NCBI GenBank assembly: GCA_002498725.1
Contig: DAIJ01000016.1
Location: forward strand, 72,732-105,383
Direction: 5' to 3'
DNA length: 32,652 nt
From: Euryarchaeota archaeon UBA23
GTDB taxonomy: Archaea > Thermoplasmatota > Poseidoniia > Poseidoniales > Thalassarchaeaceae
The translations under genes and the position numbers were made by a program. Each line of letters starts with the position of its first letter. The stretch's first letter is position 1. Shown here in pieces: positions 7,116 through 15,700 of this stretch. Below the pieces are notes generated by a model. The model did not search any database. It was not told where the DNA came from and saw only the letters and a list, made by a program, of their open reading frames with translations.

Positions 7116-8507
7116 TTGTCTCAAATAGAAAAGTATCTCGGATTAGAAGGATGGACTTTTGAGTCTCCCGGTATAGGAGGCTTGCTTAAGGTACGTGTTG
7201 AAGATTTTCGAGTCGAAGAAGTTGCTACAATACCTGCTTTGGACCCCAAAGGCCGTTTTACAGTAGTCAGGGCAACATTGACAAATTGGGAAACAAATCG
7301 TTTCATCAGGAGACTGGCAGGGGCATGTGGAATTAGTAGAAATAGAATTTTTTCTTCTGGTTTGAAAGACAAAAGGGCAGTTACAACTCAAATTTTGGTC
7401 ATTGATGCTCACCAAAAAAAGGTAGAAAGTGTTGAAATCCCGGATTCAGAAATAGAGGTATTAGGTCGCACACATCATAAGGTGGGGATGAGTGATCATG
7501 ATGGCAATAGATTCACAATCACAGTAAGAGGATGCTGCGATACTGACGGTTCTCCACTTGAATCTAAAGAGGTAATGGCTAGAGTTTTAGATATTAGAGA
7601 GGGTATGTCTCAAAGGATGGGTGCCGACGCATTTCCTAATTGGATAGGTCCCCAAAGATTTGGGGCAAATCGTCCAGTAACGCCTGAAGTTGGCCGTGCG
7701 GTTGTCAATGGTGATTTTGAGGAGGCAGTTAATCTATACCTTGGTATGCCAGGTGAAAAGATGAGTGATGAAGTTTCTAATTTCCGTAAAATGTGGCGAG
7801 AATCCAAGAATGCTGAATCATGTCTCGAGATTATTCCAAGTTACTTAGGATATGAGAAACAAATTTTAGAATCACTAAATAATAATCCAGATAATTGGGT
7901 TAAAGCATTTAGAGCTCTTCCCTCCTCATTACAATTATTGATGGTACATTCTTTCCAATCTCTCGCGTTTAATCATTCATTAACCAATAGGATAAATTCT
8001 GGTTTGAATTTGATAGAACCAGTAATTGGAGATATTGTTGCACCAATCCAGAAAAGTGGGAGAATTGATGTCTCCAAGATGTCTTATGTCACAAAGAGCA
8101 ATCTTGAGAGATGTCGCCGCAACTGTCTTCTTGGCCGTCTATCAGTAACTGGACCATTACCCGGTCTAAATGTGAATTTAGCAGAGGGCAAACCCGGCCT
8201 AAATGAAATTAAAGCGATTGAAACAGCAGGTCTTTCAGAAATCGATTGGAAAGTCAAAGAGATCCCTAACCTCACGACGTCTGGAACTCGCAGATCTCTT
8301 GCCGTTAATTTCTCATCATTTTCAGTTGAAGAGGCTCCCGATATGTTAGAGGAATCTGCATCAAAACGTTGGATTGAAGGAGTTCAGGAAGGAGACCGAT
8401 GGCATCCGGATGGAGCCAATTTAAGGCTCAGATTTGTTTTGCCTCCCGGGACTTATGCAACAGTATTGATGCGTGAATTAATGAGATCTCCACTTGATCA
8501 CTATTGA
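7116..8507 (+). CDS. truD: tRNA pseudouridine synthase TruD
   Basis: Makes pseudouridine at tRNA position 13. The catalytic motif GLKDKRAVTTQ is clear, with Asp85 as the nucleophile (position 80 in E. coli). Other family marks are VRVEDFRVEE near residue 25, NRFTITVRG, PNWIGPQRFGANRPVT near 175, an inserted TRUD domain region, and the C-terminal NLRLRFVLPPGTYATVLMRELMR. At 463 residues it has the length of archaeal TruD proteins. The start is not certain. TTG 7116 begins just before the conserved region and has GAGG 11 bases upstream. GTG 7062 is possible. ATG 7029 would overlap rpo11 by 74 bases and add residues unlike the family. It ends 25 bases from the convergent aEF1B gene. Confidence 0.92.
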   Translation: MSQIEKYLGLEGWTFESPGIGGLLKVRVEDFRVEEVATIPALDPKGRFTVVRATLTNWETNRFIRRLAGACGISRNRIFSSGLKDKRAVTTQILVIDAHQKKVESVEIPDSEIEVLGRTHHKVGMSDHDGNRFTITVRGCCDTDGSPLESKEVMARVLDIREGMSQRMGADAFPNWIGPQRFGANRPVTPEVGRAVVNGDFEEAVNLYLGMPGEKMSDEVSNFRKMWRESKNAESCLEIIPSYLGYEKQILESLNNNPDNWVKAFRALPSSLQLLMVHSFQSLAFNHSLTNRINSGLNLIEPVIGDIVAPIQKSGRIDVSKMSYVTKSNLERCRRNCLLGRLSVTGPLPGLNVNLAEGKPGLNEIKAIETAGLSEIDWKVKEIPNLTTSGTRRSLAVNFSSFSVEEAPDMLEESASKRWIEGVQEGDRWHPDGANLRLRFVLPPGTYATVLMRELMRSPLDHY

Positions 8508-8532
8508 AAACAATAGCTCCGGATTCAATATG

Positions 8533-8799
8533 TTAGAGTCTTCCCATTTCAAGGGCTTCAATTTGCCCTACGTTATTGTCGATTTCTCTAACTTTATTTT
8601 CAAAACTATCTACAATACCTTCTCCTTCGCCTAGTACGGCCTGTACTTCGATAAACATCATTCCAAATGCTAATGGTTTTATTTCACAGGATTGAACTTC
8701 TTCCATTGACGAAATTGCTTCTGCAATTTGATCGTAATCTGGCATACCATCTTCAGGCTGATTCATAGTTACCTTATATTTCACAACTACATGTCCCAT
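8533..8799 (-). CDS. ef1b: elongation factor 1-beta (aEF1B)
   Basis: An 88-residue guanine nucleotide exchange factor that recharges elongation factor 1A with GTP during translation. It starts with GHVVVKYKV, has the ferredoxin-like alternation of strands and helices, and ends with the conserved tail IEALEMGRL. In the family this C-terminal part contacts EF1A. The length equals the usual archaeal protein, and the start is fixed by a perfect Shine-Dalgarno. It lies 22 bases after the zinc-ribbon gene on the same strand, a pair commonly adjacent in archaeal genomes as far as I recall. Its stop faces the truD stop. Confidence 0.93.
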   Translation of the reverse strand: MGHVVVKYKVTMNQPEDGMPDYDQIAEAISSMEEVQSCEIKPLAFGMMFIEVQAVLGEGEGIVDSFENKVREIDNNVGQIEALEMGRL

Positions 8800-8806
8800 T
8801 TCAACA

Positions 8807-8813
8807 ACCTCCT
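8807..8813 (-). promoter_or_regulatory. strong Shine-Dalgarno of aEF1B
   Basis: On the minus strand this is AGGAGGT, 7 bases before the ATG at 8799. It is the strongest ribosome site in the window and shows that this organism uses the anti-Shine-Dalgarno mechanism, as fits a highly translated factor. Confidence 0.85.
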
Positions 8814-8821
8814 ATTAAGGA

Positions 8822-8989
8822 TCAAGGGCCTTCAAAACCACACTCGGGGCATACATATTTTACACCTTGAACTCTACAGCCTTCACTGCGTCCAATGGGT
8901 ACTCCACAATCTGGACACGGAAATGTAGTGCTTTTATTTTCTACAAGTGGTAATCCAGAGGACGTACATATCTTTGCTCTTGATGTCAT
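8822..8989 (-). CDS. small zinc-ribbon protein (COG2888-like) lacking two usual cysteines
   Basis: A 55-residue protein that matches the small archaeal zinc-ribbon proteins with four CxxC knuckles and a CGFEGP ending. It keeps CPDC (third quarter) and the final CPECGFEGP, but the first knuckle reads CTSSG instead of CxxCG and the third reads RSEGC instead of RCxxC. Both have lost one ligand. The codons were read directly (TCC TCT and AGT), so this is not a translation ambiguity. I chose ATG 8989, because relatives start about seven residues before the first knuckle and GGGGA precedes it; a GTG at 9019 is an alternative. The gene is 22 bases upstream of aEF1B. A link to translation or RNA is suggested by the neighbour, not by the sequence. 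Confidence 0.8.
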   Translation of the reverse strand: MTSRAKICTSSGLPLVENKSTTFPCPDCGVPIGRSEGCRVQGVKYVCPECGFEGP

Positions 8990-9056
8990 ATCACAGTCCC
9001 CAGTATGCGGCCGAGCCACCTTCCCCTTTTAGGGTTGACCGATATTAAGTAGAACG

Positions 9057-9072
9057 AATATCTGAAGATATT
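9057..9072. repeat. perfect 7-bp palindrome upstream of the cupin gene
   Basis: AATATCT and AGATATT flank GA, with a further C-G pair possible after a G-T wobble. It ends 48 bases before the cupin ATG. A TATA-like GATTAAATT lies downstream at about 9082-9090, so the palindrome sits where an upstream operator or activator site would be. The opposite strand also leads to the zinc-ribbon/aEF1B pair, so it could serve either side. Confidence 0.5.
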
Positions 9073-9120
9073 TGCTGGAATGATTAAATTGCAGAATGAT
9101 TCGGAGAGCGTGAAATAACC

Positions 9121-9573
9121 ATGAGCGAAGCTGAATTATCTTTAACTGGCGATCAGATAAATCTTGAAAAATATGTGGAAAATGCTGGGGGTATTCATGG
9201 TCTACGTAATGTGGATAAGGTACGTGGATGGAATAATATCGAATACGGTGCAGGGCTTTCTGGAAAGAATACACCATCTACAAAATTATCAATGAATAAA
9301 GCATTTATCCCACCTGGAGGAATAGCAAAAGCACACATACACGTAGACTTCGATGTCATGGTATTTCTGCTAAAGGGGTCCGTAAGGCATGAATTTGGCC
9401 CAGGATGTCGTCAATCTGTTGTTCACAAAGCCGGAGACATGTTCTACATTGAACCAGGGCTCCCACATGAAGTATTCAATTGCTCAGATACTGAATGGGT
9501 AGAGGCAATTGTAGCCCGTTCAGATGCTTCTGAATGGCAGAATATCATACCTTATGATCGTGAATTAGAATAG
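9121..9573 (+). CDS. single-domain cupin protein
   Basis: A 150-residue cytoplasmic protein with one cupin barrel (about residues 50-135). The first cupin motif is PPGGIAKAHIHVDFDVMVFLLKG (key metal ligands His72 and His74), with Asp78 where the family usually has Glu. The second motif is AGDMFYIEPGLPHEVFN with His116. Three His and one acid would bind a metal, so an enzyme or small-ligand sensor is likely, but the substrate cannot be told. The first 45 residues are a non-cupin extension containing GGIHGLRN. There is GGAG 14 bases before the ATG. The gene stands alone on the plus strand behind a palindrome. Its stop is 10 bases from the convergent rlmE-like stop. Confidence 0.85.
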   Translation: MSEAELSLTGDQINLEKYVENAGGIHGLRNVDKVRGWNNIEYGAGLSGKNTPSTKLSMNKAFIPPGGIAKAHIHVDFDVMVFLLKGSVRHEFGPGCRQSVVHKAGDMFYIEPGLPHEVFNCSDTEWVEAIVARSDASEWQNIIPYDRELE

Positions 9574-9583
9574 TTTTTGCGAA

Positions 9584-10333
9584 TTAATCTTTCTTCTTTA
9601 CTCGCCTAAATCCTACAGCGATATCTTCTGAATCTTCCTGTTTTTCGTTTTCCACATTAACTCCTAATTCAGTCAGGTGTGCTTGTACTTGTTCAAAAGC
9701 GCTCATCCCATTAGTCGCTTTTCTTGGCTTAGGCAGTCTATTTTTACATATCAAATAAGTTTCTGATGATGCATTTCTACTGGACATTGGTGCAAATCTT
9801 TGAACATTGCTGAATCTATCCTTTGCGGCTTTGACTAAACCTTCTATCCCTATACCTTGAAATATTTTAGTTACAAATGAACCCCCTGGAGGAAGTAATT
9901 CCATTGCCACATCTAGAGTCATAGTGGACAACTCAAGTGAGATTGCCTGATCTGTATCGTATCTGCCAGTAAGTTTTGGAGAAATATCTGATAGAACTAG
10001 ATTCAGTTCACGTCCATTAAGAATATCTTCAATTCGTTCTATTGTTTCTTGATGTGTTATATCTCCTTGAAGAATACAAGCTCCATGTATCGGTGAAGTA
10101 GATTTCAGATCAACACCTATGACAAGACCCTCTTCTCCACTTTCTTCAACCGATACCTGTGTCCACCCTCCCGGATGACATCCAACATCTAGTATAATGT
10201 CTCCATGGCGTATTAATGAGAATTTTTCTTGTATGTGCTTTAGTTTGTAGGCCGAACGTGCACGATATCCCTTAGATTTGGCTTGTCTACGCCAAGGATC
10301 ACGCCGATTCTCTTGATACCAGCGCTTACTCAT
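9584..10333 (-). CDS. rlmE: RlmE/FtsJ-family rRNA 2'-O-methyltransferase
   Basis: A 249-residue SAM-dependent RNA methyltransferase of the RrmJ family, which 2'-O-methylates a uridine of large-subunit rRNA. The catalytic K-D-K-E set is in place: Lys30 (RSAYKL), Asp116 (SDISP), Lys156 (VTKIFQG) and Glu191 (SSETYL). The SAM site is DVGCHPGGWTQ (49-59), where bacteria have DLGAAPGGWSQ. A tail of about 50 charged residues after the core is longer than the E. coli protein and does not look like a TRAM domain. It follows the epimerase by 42 bases on the same strand. The same fold also covers tRNA methyltransferases (Trm7), but the single-enzyme archaeal setting and the sequence favour rRNA. Confidence 0.88.
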   Translation of the reverse strand: MSKRWYQENRRDPWRRQAKSKGYRARSAYKLKHIQEKFSLIRHGDIILDVGCHPGGWTQVSVEESGEEGLVIGVDLKSTSPIHGACILQGDITHQETIERIEDILNGRELNLVLSDISPKLTGRYDTDQAISLELSTMTLDVAMELLPPGGSFVTKIFQGIGIEGLVKAAKDRFSNVQRFAPMSSRNASSETYLICKNRLPKPRKATNGMSAFEQVQAHLTELGVNVENEKQEDSEDIAVGFRRVKKKD

Positions 10334-10346
10334 GGTCTAATGGAGA

Positions 10347-10371
10347 GGCTTCTTAGTTATGAAGAAGAGCC
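10347..10371. repeat. imperfect hairpin between epimerase and rlmE genes
   Basis: GGCTTCTT and AAGAAGAGCC form a stem with a 2-base bulge around a 7-base loop. It lies between the epimerase stop and the rlmE start on the minus strand. No T-run follows, so a terminator or attenuator role is only a guess. Confidence 0.3.
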
Positions 10372-10375
10372 GGAA

Positions 10376-11317
10376 TCATAAACCAATCTCTTCAATCAAA
10401 GCACGTGCAGTATTTCTTATTGCATCTTCTGATTGCATTTCAGGAACAAATCCGGTTGAAAATAGATATTCTACATCCAGGCTAGTTTTTGGGACGTCTC
10501 CCGCCCATCCTCTAGTACCTCCTGTGTATTCTATAGATACATCCTTTAGCATTGATTCTTCAACCACTATTTCTGCGATTCTTCTAACAGAACATGTATC
10601 TCCTGTACCAAGATTATAGAGGTTTACATTATTATCTACCTCTTCAATTAAATGAAGCATTGCTTTCACACAATCTTCAGCAGACATATACGATTTTTCT
10701 TGCATTCCATTGCCTAAAACCTCTAATCTTGCGGGGTTATTTTTTAATTTATGAATAAAATCAAAAATTACTCCATGGGTTCCTCTTGGGCCAACAATAT
10801 TTGCAAATCTATGAATCCATGCTTTAAATCCAAATGTGCCACACCAAGCAGTAATTAATGCTTCACTTGCAAGTTTACTAGCTCCATACAGGGAGATTGG
10901 TTTTACAGGGCCATATGTTTCTGGTGTTGGCATTATCTCGGCTTCTCCGTAAATAGCACTCGATGAAGAGAAGGAAATATTTCGAACTCCTGATTTTCTC
11001 ATAGCCTCAAGAATGTTGTAAGTAGCAACCGTTCCTTGTTTAAGATCAGTATCAGTTACTTCTGTTCCTAGACGAATATCTGGATTTGCAGCAAGATGGT
11101 GGACAGTTTCTATTCCTTCCATAACCAAAGAAAGGACCTCTGGGTCTAGTAAATCACCTTCGATAATTTCGACATAGGGATTATCCGAGTGATGTGCAAG
11201 AAATTCCTTTCTACCACTAGAGAAATTATCCAAAACCCGAACTTTCTTTCCATTCTTAACAAGAGCATCAACTAGATGCGAACCGATAAATCCGGCACCT
11301 CCAGTAACTAGTTCCAT
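10376..11317 (-). CDS. NAD-dependent sugar-nucleotide epimerase/dehydratase (GalE-like SDR)
   Basis: A 313-residue extended short-chain dehydrogenase of the UDP-glucose 4-epimerase type, probably making an activated sugar for glycosylation or polysaccharide. It starts with the NAD site TGGAGFIGS (5-13), has Asp30 after the second strand (VLDNFSSG), the HLAANPD segment (74-80), a Ser-rich catalytic strand (SFSSSSAIYGE) and the catalytic pair Tyr144 and Lys148 in YGASK. FANIVGPRGTHGV is the substrate-loop signature of this group. I chose ATG 11317 because the Rossmann motif then starts at residue 5 and AGAGAGG is upstream; 11350 is an alternative. Its substrate cannot be fixed. It follows the VKOR gene by about 50 bases and could decorate exported proteins. 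Confidence 0.88.
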   Translation of the reverse strand: MELVTGGAGFIGSHLVDALVKNGKKVRVLDNFSSGRKEFLAHHSDNPYVEIIEGDLLDPEVLSLVMEGIETVHHLAANPDIRLGTEVTDTDLKQGTVATYNILEAMRKSGVRNISFSSSSAIYGEAEIMPTPETYGPVKPISLYGASKLASEALITAWCGTFGFKAWIHRFANIVGPRGTHGVIFDFIHKLKNNPARLEVLGNGMQEKSYMSAEDCVKAMLHLIEEVDNNVNLYNLGTGDTCSVRRIAEIVVEESMLKDVSIEYTGGTRGWAGDVPKTSLDVEYLFSTGFVPEMQSEDAIRNTARALIEEIGL

Positions 11318-11369
11318 GGCTATGCCAGATTCCTCTCTTCTTTGAGCCATTCGCTGATTAGATCCCTGA

Positions 11370-11939
11370 TTAATCCCACCAATTACCTTGTTCTCTTCTG
11401 TCTTTGAGTTTCCATACAGCAAACAAAATTCCAATCAAACAAAGATGTGAAATGGTACAAAATGGACATATGTGTTGAACAACTAAAACTTCAATTCCGA
11501 TTAGAATTAATAGAAATGGAATTCCTGCTAGTCCAAGATACCAAATGTATTGTGTGTAACTTTCAGACCATTTTGCATTCATATCCATTCTAACACATAT
11601 TATCAGGAAAAATAGACCAGTAAAAGCAACTAATCCTACTGCACCCCAAGGCGCTCCAAACAAATTATTGTATCGCGGGTCGCCAATTACGGAACCACAT
11701 TGTACAAATCCTTCACTTGCACAAAATGTTCCTCCAGACGGGTCAATCATTGAATTATGTATTACCCATGTCCATGCTGATGATATTATGCCAATAAGTG
11801 CAAATCCAATTGATCCATTTAGTAAAGCAATAGTTCCTTCAGATCCATCCTTTTCTTTACTACTAAAAAGTAAGAAAAAACTTACTAAAATACCTAAAAT
11901 AAAAACAATCAAAACAGGGTCCATTAATGCGTTTGCCAT
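11370..11939 (-). CDS. VKOR-family membrane disulfide-forming protein
   Basis: A 189-residue membrane protein of the vitamin K epoxide reductase family, which in prokaryotes reoxidises a thioredoxin-like partner with quinone to make disulfides outside the cytoplasm. Five or so hydrophobic segments are seen. The loop cysteine pair Cys73 and Cys81 has the canonical 8-residue spacing, and the active CxxC is ICPFC (Cys158 and Cys161). After the loop comes FGAPWGAVGL, the usual start of the next helix. The Ser conserved six residues after the second loop Cys in many homologues is Asp here (CGSVIGDP). I chose ATG 11939, with AGGTGG 7 bases upstream, over a GTG at 11951. It follows the thioredoxin-like gene by one base, so the two are surely co-transcribed and probably partners. 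Confidence 0.9.
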   Translation of the reverse strand: MANALMDPVLIVFILGILVSFFLLFSSKEKDGSEGTIALLNGSIGFALIGIISSAWTWVIHNSMIDPSGGTFCASEGFVQCGSVIGDPRYNNLFGAPWGAVGLVAFTGLFFLIICVRMDMNAKWSESYTQYIWYLGLAGIPFLLILIGIEVLVVQHICPFCTISHLCLIGILFAVWKLKDRREQGNWWD

Positions 11940-11940
11940 A

Positions 11941-12621
11941 TCAATTGCCACCTGTTAGTCTCGCTAGAGCTTGATCTACATTTTCATTTAGGTCAGCACC
12001 AGATTGTTGCTGATTCCAGATGACCTTCCCATCGGAATCAAGAATTAGATTAAATGGAGTTCCGGGGACCTTCCAATCTCCAGCAATACTGGTACTAATG
12101 TCATCTATGTACATCCACTGATGTGCCTCTCCTGGTCTATCAGCACAGTTCCTATTTCCTGAATAACAACCATCATAATTTGTTTTGTCATGGAATGCCG
12201 AAATTTCGTCTCTGTTACTTTCATGTCCACTTATCTTCAATTCTGTTACGATTGTAATAAACTGAACATCTGTTTTGTATTGGTCATGTAATATAGAAAG
12301 CTCACCTGCTTCATCCCAACAATGAGGACAATCAGTATCTAGAAAAGTAACCAAAATTATTCGTTCATCATAGTTTTCAGTTAACCTAGTTTGGGCCCAT
12401 TGGTTATTTTCATATCCATATGCAATGAAATCCGGGGCAAATGAGCCTTCATCAGGTCCGACTTTCACTGGAGGACTTATTATCATAGCAGCTAAGATGA
12501 CAATGCTAACGACCCCGCTTGTAATTAGTGCTGCCATCAATCTAATGTCATCATCTCTCCCCTTCGGAATTGTATTTCTGCGCCTCCTTGCCATGTCTCT
12601 CGTATCCCGCGGAACACTCAT
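11941..12621 (-). CDS. membrane-anchored thioredoxin-like (TlpA/DsbA-type) protein
   Basis: A 226-residue protein with a short basic cytoplasmic N-terminus, one membrane segment (about 28-49) and an extracytoplasmic thioredoxin fold. The redox motif is DCPHCW (Cys98 and Cys101) after the strand ILVTFLDT, and the cis-proline is in VPGTPFNLIL (Pro189). A second cysteine pair (Cys152 and Cys159) lies in an insertion GCYSGNRNCADRPG. It should donate or shuffle disulfides in exported proteins and be recharged by the VKOR protein encoded one base downstream. The N-terminal arginine run fits the positive-inside rule. An internal ATG at 12594 is also possible as start. It reads away from the larger RND gene. 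Confidence 0.87.
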   Translation of the reverse strand: MSVPRDTRDMARRRRNTIPKGRDDDIRLMAALITSGVVSIVILAAMIISPPVKVGPDEGSFAPDFIAYGYENNQWAQTRLTENYDERIILVTFLDTDCPHCWDEAGELSILHDQYKTDVQFITIVTELKISGHESNRDEISAFHDKTNYDGCYSGNRNCADRPGEAHQWMYIDDISTSIAGDWKVPGTPFNLILDSDGKVIWNQQQSGADLNENVDQALARLTGGN

Positions 12622-12720
12622 TCACTTTCAGGAGTTCGGCTGTTAGTTCCACATCATTTCTATTACTTACTAATCGCCTTTAGCGGGTTTGAGATTGCGA
12701 TTCCTTCATTTGGCTTCTGT

Positions 12721-12734
12721 GAGGGCCCCCCCTC
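12721..12734 (+). promoter_or_regulatory. hairpin covering the likely ribosome site of the large RND gene
   Basis: GAGGG, four C, then CCCTC form a perfect 5-bp stem directly before the GTG start at 12735. GAGGG is the only Shine-Dalgarno-like stretch there, 9 bases from the start codon, so the fold would hide it. Translational control, or a structured leader, is possible but inferred from a short stem only. Confidence 0.4.
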
Positions 12735-15700
12735 GTGTCTGATGACATCCGCGATGAGGAGGAGATCTTTTGGGAGCGTTTTTTCGAGCGCCTCCAGCCT
12801 GTTCGAGAGGCTGGTCAGAAGATTCTCAATACATTAGATTCCTCACCTATTGGAAATGCTTTTGATCAGATAGAAGGGGTACTTAACAAGGTTTCAAGAA
12901 GAGGGCATTCCATTGGACAGAGATTGGCTGAATTCTGGTATGCTACCATACTCCGCAGTCCTGGAATAATAATTGTTTCAGTTCTGCTTTTCTCAGTTTA
13001 TTTTGTTCAAGCATCAACTGAATTCGAGCATCAGATAGATGGAGATGTAGAGGTTTATCTTCCGGATGACGCCGAATCAACTGACTTACTAAAAGAAGTC
13101 AGAAGTCAATGGGCGACTGATATAATGATACTCTATTTCCAGACAGATAATGCAATACACAAACAATGTGCAGCAGGAGAGGCACCTCCTAATTGCAGAG
13201 GTTCTGAGAATATTACTAGTGCGGAAATTTTACGCCAAATGTCGTGGCTTGAGGGCGATGATGAAAATCGTATGGATGGCGGTTGGAGGGATGGTCTTGA
13301 CACCTACAAGGACGACAGAGGCGCTCAAGATGGAATAATTTGGATTCTTTCCCCCGCTCAAATAATTAAGGAAACAAATTCTTCGAGTTTTCGCTTTACA
13401 TGTGCATTCGAGAAATATGGCCTACCCACTGGACAAAGTCAAGATTGTGCATTAGCACAATTGAATCCCTATCGAGGTTATTCGATACCGGACGATCAGG
13501 AACGGATTGACAATCTAGTCGATCAAACAGAATCACTTCTTTCAGGCTTTGTTATGGATACGCAAGACCATCCATTATTAGATGAAAATAATGATGGAAT
13601 TTATGATAATGATGGAGACGGAATTTGGGATACTGGGGTTGTGGTCATAGGACTTGATTATGATATGAATGGTGCAGATCCTGAAATAAGCCGTAGCGAC
13701 CCTAAAGATCCGAGGAATAGAATTCAGGACCATCAGGCATTTATCGAATATGCAAAACGTCTGATCTTTGATGAGTCAGATCTTGAGAATTGCAAGTTGT
13801 GTAAGATTACATACGACGAGACGATGTCTTCGTCAATAAATACAGAAATATATTCCCTATGTACTAAACAAAATCCTAATGACCCTCAAAGCAAGTGTGT
13901 CAGAGGTTCTACGAATATTCATGAAAATGAGGCCATTAATATTGCAGATTCAAAACCCCAGCGTCAGCCCATAACCGTCACAGGGCTAACTCCTGTAGTT
14001 CATGATGTATCCGATGAGATATATGATGAATTAGTAGACACAATGCTTCCTATTAGTGCAATATTAGTTTGTATCACGATGCTAGTTTTGCATAGAAATC
14101 CGAAAGTAATAATTATTTGTGGTCTCCCAATTGCGATAAGTCTTGCAGTTACATTTGGAATTACCGTTGTAAGAAATTGGACTCTTACTCCAATGATAAT
14201 TTCAGCAGGGCCAATCCTTGTAGGATTAGGTGTTGATTACGCCTTACATTTAACAAATCGCATAGAAGAGAACAGGCAAGAATTAATTGAAGAGAATCTA
14301 GAGGAAAATTGGCAACGTCAACGTGACGGTCTAGAAACATACGAAATAGATCCATGGGATCCTGTAATAAGTTTGACTGCAACTGTCCGTGCAGCGCTAA
14401 CTACTGGTCACGCGATATTCCTATCTGCAATAACTACAATCATCGGTTTTAGTGTACTTGCTTGGCCTATGTTGGTGTCAATTTATCCTATGAGGACTGT
14501 GGGCAAGACCTTAGTTCTTGGAATAGCGGTGACCTTCTTGATATCGATGATAATAGTTCCAGCCTTAGTTCATTTGTTACGGTATCGTAAGAGTAAGTCT
14601 GTAATTGAAATGCCTCCATTTCAGACTCTAATTTTTTCTATTATTGTAGGCTCTTTAGCCACGGGTGCTTTGATTTATGCGGGGACTACTACAATAGGTA
14701 ACAGCCTCTTCTTTGGAGCCTTCAGTGCGGTCACACTTGTTTTAGCCCTCGAATCAACAATATGGGATAAAATTGGTAAAATCCCAGTCAGGATGACTTT
14801 AGTAGTGATACTTGTAACTAGTTTCGTAACAATTGCTGGAGTTGTTATTCTTGAGGAAGAGATGGGTAAGCCTTTGACGGGTTCATCTGATGAAGTACCA
14901 CCTAATATACCGAGCTATGACGCATTAAGAGAATACAGTTTCATTTTCCAAGGTGGGCAAACAAATATGTTCATTGTTGATGCAGAAACTAGAGGGGCAC
15001 AAAACTCTACAGCCCCTATTAGGGATCTACCTATTCTTGACTCAATAGATAGGATGCAGGAACGAAAAATAAACAATGTACCTCAGACTGATAGTATAAG
15101 TTTAGTAAATATACTCAAGGCAGTACATGTTGATGTCAATGCCTCTGGAATAGAAATCTACGATCGCAGTCTTTGGGAACTTTTGCACGATGAGTGCTGG
15201 GAAGAATCCACTAATCCTCTGCGTCCAGAATGCTGGCCATATGCAGCAAGTAGCAAAGAGGATATGGTTAATGTGGCTCTCGATACTTTAAGTCCTGAAA
15301 TAAGAAGTATGTTGATGAATGATGATCAGGATGTTTGTGGAGGGGGGTCTCCTTGTGAAACGAAGACATTGGTGTATGTGACTCAGCCATACATAAATCT
15401 CCTCGATGCAACACCATTACGTGAAGCAATAGATGATCATTTAGAGGGGAAATCCGATGGTCAACAAGTGACTCCACAATGCCAAGACGCTTTGACCTGT
15501 TATGCTCTAAATATTGATGGAGTTGTAAACTCTAAGTTAACTGGTGGTTTACCTGTTAGTATTGATATTAATTCAGGCATTCAGAAGGCACAAAGTCAAA
15601 CTACAATAGCTACAATGATAATCCTTCTTTTTACTATGATGATATTGTTCAGATCTCCTCGTTTAGCCACTTTTACTATGGCGGCAGTAGCTGTAGTAGT

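Noticed and set aside
10347..10371. Intrinsic terminator after the epimerase
   Set aside because: The stem is bulged and no T-run follows in the direction of transcription, so only a weak hairpin is reported.
11318..11434. Upstream extension of the epimerase
   Set aside because: It overlaps the VKOR gene and puts nearly 40 unrelated residues ahead of the NAD-binding motif.
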